64,000 nt of DNA, taken from NCBI RefSeq assembly GCF_001281525.1, contig NZ_LGCI01000010.1, positions 486,869-550,868 on the forward strand. The letters run 5' to 3'. The translations under genes were made by a program, and so were the position numbers. This stretch comes from Lysinibacillus macroides (lineage in GTDB: Bacteria; Bacillota; Bacilli; Bacillales_A; Planococcaceae). This document shows, piece by piece, positions 56,316 through 64,000 of the stretch (position 1 is the stretch's first letter; each line of letters opens with the position of its first letter). The notes beneath the pieces are model-generated. The model was not told the DNA's origin and ran no database searches. It was given only the letters and a program-made list of their open reading frames with translations.

Positions 56316-56469
56316 TATTCACACTCCGCTCTATTTGCATAAAATCTATTGTACCATGCAGTCGATAAAACTGTCTTATTTTTTTAATGAATCATTGATA
56401 AGCATAAAATTTTGTTAGCATACACAATGATTTTGCCAATGGTGTTATTTACTCATCGTAACCTTACAA

Positions 56470-56508
56470 TAAGAAAAGCCAAAGCCGCAAGCGGTCTTTG
56501 GCTTTTTC
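56470..56508 (-). terminator. hairpin between dnaK and dnaJ
   Basis: AAAGCCAAAGCCGC (56475-56488) and GCGGTCTTTGGCTTT (56491-56505) pair, with T-runs. It could attenuate transcription into dnaJ and prmA or fix the 3' end of an hrcA-grpE-dnaK transcript. Confidence 0.8.
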
Positions 56509-56529
56509 ACTTAACTGTGCTGTTTATTC

Positions 56530-58377
<1,848 letters not shown>

Positions 58378-58440
58378 CTATTATGTCAACGCAATGGATG
58401 CGTTTTCTCACTAACTATAATTGATAAAATAGTGCAATGA

Positions 58441-59022
58441 CTATTCGTTCACAGATACCATTGTTGGGCGTAATACACGATCTTTTAATAGATAGCCTTT
58501 TTGCAGCTCGCGTAAAACAATTCCTGTTTCTTTTTCACTATCCTGTTCCTGCATAACAGCTTGATGTACATTTGGATCAAATGGCTCACCTTCTGCTTTA
58601 ATCACTTGCAGGCCTTCTTTTTCTGTTGCTTCTATTAAGGAGCGATAGACCATATCAATGCCTTTAATAATAGACGCTGCCTCTTCAGAAGTTGTTTCCA
58701 CCTGTAAAGCCCGCTCAAAATTATCAAGGACTGGCAATAAATCAGAGAGTAAGCTCTGTGCTCGATATTTTTCAGCAGCCTCACGATCTAGTTGCTGGCG
58801 GCGACGCATGTTATCAAAGTCAGCACGTAGGCGTAGATGACGATTTTCCTCATCCTCCAGCTTAGCTTGTAGTTCAGCAAGCTTTGCCTCATACTGCTCT
58901 TCTATTGATAATTCTGCTGTTTCTTCTTGTACCTCTGCTTGTTCTACATTTTCTGCAGTAGTATCAGCCTGTACATCTTGTTGTTCTTGTACTAGATCTT
59001 TGTTTTCAGTTGTTTCCGTCAC
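58441..59022 (-). CDS. grpE: nucleotide exchange factor GrpE
   Basis: GrpE releases ADP from DnaK. Long N-terminal acidic helix ([20 protein letters not shown]), then the paired helices ([20 protein letters not shown]) and the beta-wing with [20 protein letters not shown] and [17 protein letters not shown] place the start at GTG 59022 because AGGAGG precedes it by six bases; ATG 59037 overlaps the hrcA stop and the ribosome site. 193 residues, coupled to hrcA. Confidence 0.95.
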   Translation of the reverse strand: MTETTENKDLVQEQQDVQADTTAENVEQAEVQEETAELSIEEQYEAKLAELQAKLEDEENRHLRLRADFDNMRRRQQLDREAAEKYRAQSLLSDLLPVLDNFERALQVETTSEEAASIIKGIDMVYRSLIEATEKEGLQVIKAEGEPFDPNVHQAVMQEQDSEKETGIVLRELQKGYLLKDRVLRPTMVSVNE

Positions 59023-59036
59023 TTGAATCCTCCTCA

Positions 59037-60068
59037 TTATTCCTCATTCAAATTTTTTGTAAAGGCCTGCGTTAGATCCAGACGCATTACATCTAATAAA
59101 GCCACGACACGCTTATAATCCATGCGTGTTGGACCAATAATAGCAATTGCTCCCTGCTGATCATCACCAATTGAGTAAGTCGTGGTAATGACACTGCAAT
59201 TTTCCATTTCTAGTTGTTTATTTTCTGAGCCTATCCGAATATGAATACCTGATTCATTTGGATGGAAAAGTGACTGCACCTGGCTAGTCGTCTCCATCAA
59301 GTCCAAAATCATGCGGACTTTATTCAAATCATGGAATTCTGGCTGATTAAACATATTGGTTTTACCACCATAGAAAATTTTACTTTCTGAATTATGCATC
59401 GTTGCTGTCACAAGTGTATGAATAAAATCATCCGCTGATCGAACATGCTGCTGTAAAACGGCTAGCACCTCAGCCTCAAGCATTTTATGAATATCCTCTA
59501 AGGACACACCGATTAAACGCTCATTTAAAATATTAACCATTTTTTCTAAATCAGCAGCCGTAACATCAGGTGGTAAAGTAAACATACGATTTTCAACATG
59601 TCCTCTATTTGTCACGATAATGGCTACTGCTGTATCGCTAGAAAGAGGAACAATGGAAAAACGTTTGACACGATGTCGTTGAACATCGGGCCCTAAAAGT
59701 ATAGACGTATATGATGTCAGCTCTGATAAAATATTGGCTGACTTTCGGATAATATGCTCTACTTCTACAAGACGGTCATTAAAAATTGATTGGATTTGTT
59801 GAATGTCCCTTGAGTTAATGCCTTGTGGACGCAACAAATGATCTACATAAAATCTGTAACCCTTTTCTGAAGGCACTCGACCAGAGGAAGTATGGGTTTT
59901 TTCTAAAAATCCTAGTTCCTCTAAATCCGCCATTTCATTTCGTATAGTGGCTGGACTAAATGTAATCCCTTGTTTTTTGGAGATCTGGCGAGAACCTACC
60001 GGCTGTGCAGACATAATAAAATCATCTACAATTACTTGCAATATTTGTAATTGCCGATTTGTTAGCAT
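59037..60068 (-). CDS. hrcA: heat-inducible repressor HrcA
   Basis: HrcA binds CIRCE and represses dnaK and groE operons; GroEL keeps it active. The N-terminal winged helix runs [20 protein letters not shown] and [20 protein letters not shown], then an inserted dimerisation domain and C-terminal GAF-like part ([20 protein letters not shown]). 343 residues; ATG 60068 has GAGGTGAT nearby; a longer frame extends to 60089. First gene of the operon, directly behind CIRCE. Confidence 0.96.
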   Translation of the reverse strand: MLTNRQLQILQVIVDDFIMSAQPVGSRQISKKQGITFSPATIRNEMADLEELGFLEKTHTSSGRVPSEKGYRFYVDHLLRPQGINSRDIQQIQSIFNDRLVEVEHIIRKSANILSELTSYTSILLGPDVQRHRVKRFSIVPLSSDTAVAIIVTNRGHVENRMFTLPPDVTAADLEKMVNILNERLIGVSLEDIHKMLEAEVLAVLQQHVRSADDFIHTLVTATMHNSESKIFYGGKTNMFNQPEFHDLNKVRMILDLMETTSQVQSLFHPNESGIHIRIGSENKQLEMENCSVITTTYSIGDDQQGAIAIIGPTRMDYKRVVALLDVMRLDLTQAFTKNLNEE

Positions 60069-60082
60069 GATTATCACCTCTG

Positions 60083-60109
60083 TTAGCACTCAACTAAGAG
60101 GAGTGCTAA
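60083..60109 (-). promoter_or_regulatory. CIRCE operator of the hrcA-dnaK operon
   Basis: TTAGCACTC, nine bases, GAGTGCTAA: a perfect CIRCE element. It is the HrcA binding site and lies in the leader of hrcA, 15 bases before the start codon. Confidence 0.98.
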
Positions 60110-60119
60110 TACTATTATT

Positions 60120-60148
60120 AAGTTATCAAATCCCACTTTTTATGTCAA
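60120..60148 (-). promoter_or_regulatory. sigma-A promoter of hrcA
   Basis: On the minus strand TTGACA (60143-60148), a 17-base spacer and TAACTT (60120-60125) lie just upstream of CIRCE. The -10 is weak but spacing and place are right. The same spacing is preserved in the scar at 49756-49784. Confidence 0.7.
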
Positions 60149-60157
60149 TGAAATCGC

Positions 60158-61303
60158 TCAATCTTCTAATAAAAATTGTTGAAATACTTCATTTCCTACA
60201 AAACGCCCTTTTCTTGTTAGACGAATTCCTTTATGATCGTGTTCTAAAAGACCTTTTGCTACTAAATTTTCAATAACTGTAGGATAATGTACCGTCATGG
60301 GTGCTTGAAATTTTTCTTCATATATTTTGTGCACAACACCTTCTGTTTTACGCAGCCCTAAAAACATTTGCTCTTCCCTTTTCTCAGTTTGCGTTACAGT
60401 ATGCTGCTGTACAATTGGGAGCTCCCCTGCTAAAACAGCATCCATATATTTTTTTAATGGACCATGATTCGAATAGCGTACACCTGCTAGATAACCATGA
60501 GCGCCAGCACCAAAACCTGCATATTCATCATTATCCCAGTAAATTTTATTGTGGCCTGATTCAAAACCAGCCTTTGCAAAATTACTGATTTCATATTGCT
60601 GAAGTCCTTGTAACTCCATCTGCTGCATTAACACATCATACATATCTGCCTCTAAATCTTCCGTTGGCAAATGCAGCTTACCCTTTGCATACTGATTATA
60701 GAAAATCGTTTTTGGCTCCACAATAAGGGAGTACGCTGAAAAATGCGGCAAATCAAGCGCCAATGCTTGCCCTAATGAGTCCTGCCATTGCGCCATTGTT
60801 TGTCCTGGCAAGCCATACATTAAATCAATGCTAATATTGTGGAAGCCAATTTTTTTAGCCAAGGCGATTGTTTCATAGACATGCTCATTACTGTGGGTAC
60901 GGCCAATTTTTTGTAATAGCCCTTGGTCGAAGGATTGCACACCCATACTTAAACGATTCACGCCACCGTCAAACAATACTTGTAGCTTATCTGCTGACAG
61001 TTCATCTGGGTTAGCCTCTGATGTAAATTCTGTCACACTCTCCAATGGAATATACATCTGAATCAGTGTTAGCAACTTGTCCAATTGCTTGGGTGATAAA
61101 GCGGTTGGTGTACCTCCGCCAAGAAAAATTGTGTCAATATGACGAAAATGTTTAGGATATTTTGCTGTAGCAAGCGCCATCTCTTGCCCCAATGCTTCTA
61201 TATATTCATCGACAGGTTGATGTTTAAAATAAAATTTATTGAAATCGCAATAATTACAGATTTGATGACAGAAAGGAATGTGAATGTAAATACCTCGTGC
61301 CAT
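60158..61303 (-). CDS. hemW: heme chaperone HemW (radical SAM)
   Basis: A 381-residue radical-SAM protein of the HemN family. The cluster motif is HIPFCHQICNYCDFNKFYF, followed by IFLGGGTPTALSP, FTSEANPDELSADKL, GVQSFDQGLLQKIGRTH and DLMYGLPGQTMAQW. It lacks the Cys of true HemN, so it is HemW (heme delivery) rather than coproporphyrinogen oxidase. In Bacillus it follows lepA; here no lepA is upstream. Its end is close to the hrcA promoter. Confidence 0.93.
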   Translation of the reverse strand: MARGIYIHIPFCHQICNYCDFNKFYFKHQPVDEYIEALGQEMALATAKYPKHFRHIDTIFLGGGTPTALSPKQLDKLLTLIQMYIPLESVTEFTSEANPDELSADKLQVLFDGGVNRLSMGVQSFDQGLLQKIGRTHSNEHVYETIALAKKIGFHNISIDLMYGLPGQTMAQWQDSLGQALALDLPHFSAYSLIVEPKTIFYNQYAKGKLHLPTEDLEADMYDVLMQQMELQGLQQYEISNFAKAGFESGHNKIYWDNDEYAGFGAGAHGYLAGVRYSNHGPLKKYMDAVLAGELPIVQQHTVTQTEKREEQMFLGLRKTEGVVHKIYEEKFQAPMTVHYPTVIENLVAKGLLEHDHKGIRLTRKGRFVGNEVFQQFLLED

Positions 61304-61423
61304 AGCAATCCCTTCTTTCTTGTTAAGTCTTTTCCATTTTTACATTATAACCAATCCATACAAGGAACGCTATGAATCCATCTAGTAAGCTTTACACGTC
61401 TATACCCCCTTTTTATTCCAAGT

Positions 61424-61462
61424 AAAAAAGTATGCTAAAACCTATCACTCTAGCATACTTTT
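61424..61462 (-). terminator. terminator of the DUF4179/5643 gene
   Basis: AAAGTATGCTA (61427-61437) pairs with TAGCATACTTT (61451-61461); TTTTTTACTT follows on the minus strand. It lies just beyond the stop codon at 61475. Confidence 0.85.
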
Positions 61463-61474
61463 ATCTAATATTTA

Positions 61475-62326
61475 TTAGTCATCTTTCTTTATTGTAAGAG
61501 CTGGACCAAGCTTATTACCATCCATATCGACAGGAAAGAGCTTATAATGTTTCTCTGTTAAATAAAGTGCATCCACGCGAATGCCCCACTTAGTCCCTTC
61601 ATCATTTAATGAATAAGGCTCTTTAAAAAGCCATGTCTTCCCTCCCTTTGATTGAATTTTAAATGGCATTGCATCATTGACAAGACGTTGCTCTGCATAA
61701 AAGTAAATCGTTGTCGAAATGGGTGTTGACACCACTCTGTCAATCGTTATTTCCTGTTGATCGACATGCTTGACTTTTTTTTCTACCGTAAAAACATGGC
61801 GATCTTCCTGTAATTGCTCTTGTGAAGCCTCCACTTGAAATTCCCATGGCTCTTCAATCGGTGTTTCTACGTTCCAATCTTTATAACGAATGTCCAATTT
61901 TAAGTGATCATCTTTCGGTAAATTGTCCATCTTTACACTATTATAAATGGTATATGCTTCAGTAGACTGTGCAATAGACTGACCTCCATTGCGAACCATA
62001 TAATCTTTACCATTGATAAGTATTTGTGGAAAGAAAAATATCTGATGCTCTGAAGTAAACGTCTTCACAGGTTCAAACGTTGCATTTAATAAAATTTGAT
62101 TGTCATCAATAATTACTTCATGTAATGTTAAACGTCCTAAGCTATTTTTAGAGGTTTTCTCTACATCCGTTTTGTAGGCTTCAAACGCTACTTCCTTATC
62201 CCACCACAAATACAGCAAAGCGCCACTAGTAACTATCAATAAAAGGAATACAGCCATCATCCATTTCTTGCGTCCTCGATTTTCCTTATCCAGATCGACA
62301 ACTCGAAGCATATCATTAGCCAACAT
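61475..62326 (-). CDS. DUF4179/DUF5643-like anti-sigma-type membrane protein
   Basis: 283 residues: short cytoplasmic piece (LRVVDLDKENRGRKKW), one membrane helix (MMAVFLLLIVTSGALLYLWW) and an outer domain of two parts. The second resembles DUF5643 (HEVIIDDNQILLNATFEPVK, YSLNDEGTKWGIRVDALYLT). Bacillal relatives lie beside ECF sigma genes and look like anti-sigma proteins with an outer sensor; no ECF sigma is adjacent here, so the partner is unclear. ATG 62326 follows AGAGGTG. Confidence 0.75.
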   Translation of the reverse strand: MLANDMLRVVDLDKENRGRKKWMMAVFLLLIVTSGALLYLWWDKEVAFEAYKTDVEKTSKNSLGRLTLHEVIIDDNQILLNATFEPVKTFTSEHQIFFFPQILINGKDYMVRNGGQSIAQSTEAYTIYNSVKMDNLPKDDHLKLDIRYKDWNVETPIEEPWEFQVEASQEQLQEDRHVFTVEKKVKHVDQQEITIDRVVSTPISTTIYFYAEQRLVNDAMPFKIQSKGGKTWLFKEPYSLNDEGTKWGIRVDALYLTEKHYKLFPVDMDGNKLGPALTIKKDD

Positions 62327-62437
62327 GTACACCTCTTTTTAAAAATAGTTATGACTTATTGTAGTTAGTAATGGAGCATTATATAACCTGTAGTGAATAG
62401 GAGGTTGGAGTAAATTCGCTATGATAAAATTCCTTTA

Positions 62438-63625
62438 TTATTGGTGACGAGCTTTAGTAGCTTCCTGCATTAAATAGTTCACAAATACATCGTCTCTGAC
62501 TAGCCATGCTTGAAAGTTTCTTTTTAAAAACCATTCTGCTTCATGAAAACTTGTAAAGGTGTGCGCTAAAGGGCTTTTATCTTTTTCAATTACCCAGTCA
62601 ATCTCGTCCTTTGAATAGAGAATAAATAATTCATCGTGCTGATTTTTATAAAAAGTACCAGATGCAGAGCCCTTTAAGTTATAGCGATTTCGTTTAGCAT
62701 CCTCAGGGATTGGCTCAATATGGAATGTCGCTAACACAAACTGCTTGTAAGCCTCCTCTGTTAAAGAGCAACCAGCCGCTTTTTGATGCCCTCCTCCACC
62801 GAATGCTGCAGCAATAGATGAAACATCTATATGATCATGAATCGTACGCAAGGACATTTTTTTACTGCCCATATTAATCATGGCTATATAGTCGAGATGT
62901 ACATTGTCATTGCCCAATTCATTGCCCAGCTCAGAAAGATAGGATTCTGCATAGACAACACCTGCATAGAAATCTCCCAAATTCGTTTGTACAAGCTCTC
63001 GTTTTTTTCGTCGAATATAACGCTCTATTTTGTCTTCTTCCATACTTAAAATTTTCTTTTCGAATTCATCAAAATTAAAATGCTCACTTGTTTTTAAGCG
63101 ATCCAGCATTTTTTCTTCAAATTCATCAATGGATACTAAGAAAAAGAGAGCATTGAGCCGTTGTGCTTGAAAATTTCCGTTCTTTTCCCATTCCCATGTA
63201 TCGTACTGTCTCACTAACTCTACAAATTCTGTTAGAGCCTCTGTTTTTTCTAATAAGCCCTGTGTTACAAGGTACTGATAAAATAAAGATGTGGCTGACG
63301 TTAATAAACCTTGCTCATCTTCAATTAATACCCTTCCCCATTCATAATGATTGAAATGAAGTGCTGTTTTATGATGGTCCAGCAATTGTACATTACCAGT
63401 CGCTTGATAATAATCATTTAAATGTTGTTCATTCGTTTCATTTGGCGAAAGATCTGTAATAAACAAAAAAGTATTTTGATGATCATTTTCCAAAAAGAAT
63501 TCTATCTCTCGATCCAATGAGGAAATGGAGTTGTAACGTATTTTCACCTTATCCTGAAAGGCGAGCTTTGCTAAAATGCCACACCCTACACCATCTAAAT
63601 CGTTATGTGATAATAATTGATACAT
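62438..63625 (-). CDS. nrnB: DHH-DHHA1 phosphoesterase (NrnB-type oligoribonuclease)
   Basis: 395 residues: DHH domain with LSHNDLDGVGCGILAKL, FLFITDLSPNET, VQLLDHHKTALHF (the DHH motif) and RQYDTWEWEK; C-terminal DHHA1 region with AAAFGGGGHQKAAGCSLTEE. The set is that of the NrnB/YngD group, which degrades short RNA oligomers and pAp-like nucleotides with Mn2+. A cyclic dinucleotide-type activity is an alternative. The gene is monocistronic; a weak AGGTG-type site precedes ATG 63625. Confidence 0.88.
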   Translation of the reverse strand: MYQLLSHNDLDGVGCGILAKLAFQDKVKIRYNSISSLDREIEFFLENDHQNTFLFITDLSPNETNEQHLNDYYQATGNVQLLDHHKTALHFNHYEWGRVLIEDEQGLLTSATSLFYQYLVTQGLLEKTEALTEFVELVRQYDTWEWEKNGNFQAQRLNALFFLVSIDEFEEKMLDRLKTSEHFNFDEFEKKILSMEEDKIERYIRRKKRELVQTNLGDFYAGVVYAESYLSELGNELGNDNVHLDYIAMINMGSKKMSLRTIHDHIDVSSIAAAFGGGGHQKAAGCSLTEEAYKQFVLATFHIEPIPEDAKRNRYNLKGSASGTFYKNQHDELFILYSKDEIDWVIEKDKSPLAHTFTSFHEAEWFLKRNFQAWLVRDDVFVNYLMQEATKARHQ

Positions 63626-63792
63626 GTCTTCACCTCAAAAAGTAGTATGGTTGTTTTTTTGGAATTCAAACAAAAAAGCTTTCTATAAATTTGTAATAAA
63701 CCATTGCTGAAATGACCACGCTCCGATCTATCATGAAAAGATTTATAATTGAATAAAAATAACCATACCTACAAGAAGGAAGGAAACTGTCA

Positions 63793-64000
63793 ATGCAACG
63801 AAAAATAACGTATATCGGAGTTGGCATTTTATTTATCTTTGCTTTAGCCTTTTCAGCATATAAATTAATGAATGCCCGAGACTATCAATTGTTTGGTAAT
63901 ATTACCTCTCATATTGAAACCCATGAAAAAGTCATTGCCTTAACCTTCGATGATGGGCCTACTCACCAGACAGATGCCATTTTATCACTTTTAGACAACT
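63793..64000 (+). CDS. polysaccharide deacetylase, 5' part
   Basis: From ATG 63793 (after GAAGGAAGG) the product starts MQRKITYIGVGILFIFALAF, a signal or anchor helix, and reaches VIALTFDDGPTHQTDAILSL before the window ends. TFDDGP is the metal- and catalytic-Asp motif of the NodB/CE4 family, which removes acetyl groups from peptidoglycan or chitin-like sugars. The protein is outside the membrane. Frame open at 64000; the rest is not visible. Confidence 0.85.
   Translation, partial: MQRKITYIGVGILFIFALAFSAYKLMNARDYQLFGNITSHIETHEKVIALTFDDGPTHQTDAILSLLDN

Overview
The window is about 38% G+C by impression. It carries spore-coat genes (cotJABC, yqfC, yqfD), a CIRCE-controlled hrcA-grpE-dnaK-dnaJ operon, a sigA-dnaG macrolocus and the Bacillus-type 'yqf' gene order (cshB-nfo-zur, trmK-yqfO, cccA, rpoD, dnaG, ppsR, ccpN, recO, era, cdd, dgkA, ybeY, pgpH, phoH, yqfD, yqfC, floA, rpsU, mtaB). 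This is a chromosomal segment of a spore-forming member of the Bacillales. Gene content and protein sequence fit Lysinibacillus or a close relative best; the genus call is an inference.

Layout: 1-3,700 is an accessory graveyard holding the tail of a possible sigma-factor gene, a large palindrome, an orphan AT-rich gene, a decapitated XRE regulator, a RelE-type toxin followed by its antitoxin, a TnpB fragment, decayed small genes and a tyrosine-recombinase pseudogene with several frameshifts. From 3,700 to 24,600 is conserved chromosome: an isochorismatase-like hydrolase, serC, a Cys-rich protein, the zinc-uptake unit znuC-znuB-zur under a Zur box, yqfT, nfo, cshB, bdhA, yqfQ, ispH, a C4-dicarboxylate module (dctR, dctS, dctB, dctP), a tubby-like pseudogene, yqfO-trmK and cccA. 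From 24,800 to 46,700 lies information processing and membrane biology: rpoD-dnaG, ccpN-ppsR, a T-box-controlled glyS, an HD-GYP protein, the phoH to recO string, yqfC-yqfD, floA-nfeD, rpsU and mtaB. From 46,850 to 49,600 are deoC, cotJABC and rsmE. From 49,600 to 54,200 is a small AT-rich island with two unknown envelope or secreted proteins and an IS110-family element. From 54,230 to 61,300 is the class I heat-shock operon with prmA and hemW. The end holds an anti-sigma-like DUF4179/5643 protein, an NrnB-type DHH phosphoesterase and the start of a polysaccharide deacetylase.

The most unusual structure lies between rsmE and prmA. At 49,611-49,817 there is a compact copy of the two outer ends of the heat-shock operon: the last codons of hemW, the hrcA promoter with its 17-bp spacer, one arm of CIRCE, then the last codons of prmA (39 bp identical to the real prmA end) and a terminator. 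Everything from hrcA to most of prmA is missing. This looks like the deletion scar of a second copy of the hrcA-dnaK operon, with the island lying between scar and intact operon. Other points to re-check are a tandem hairpin repeat after phoH, a leader ORF overlapping the HD-GYP start, the long non-coding leader of the IS110 element (a possible bridge RNA) and a tandem 9-mer upstream of dctP.
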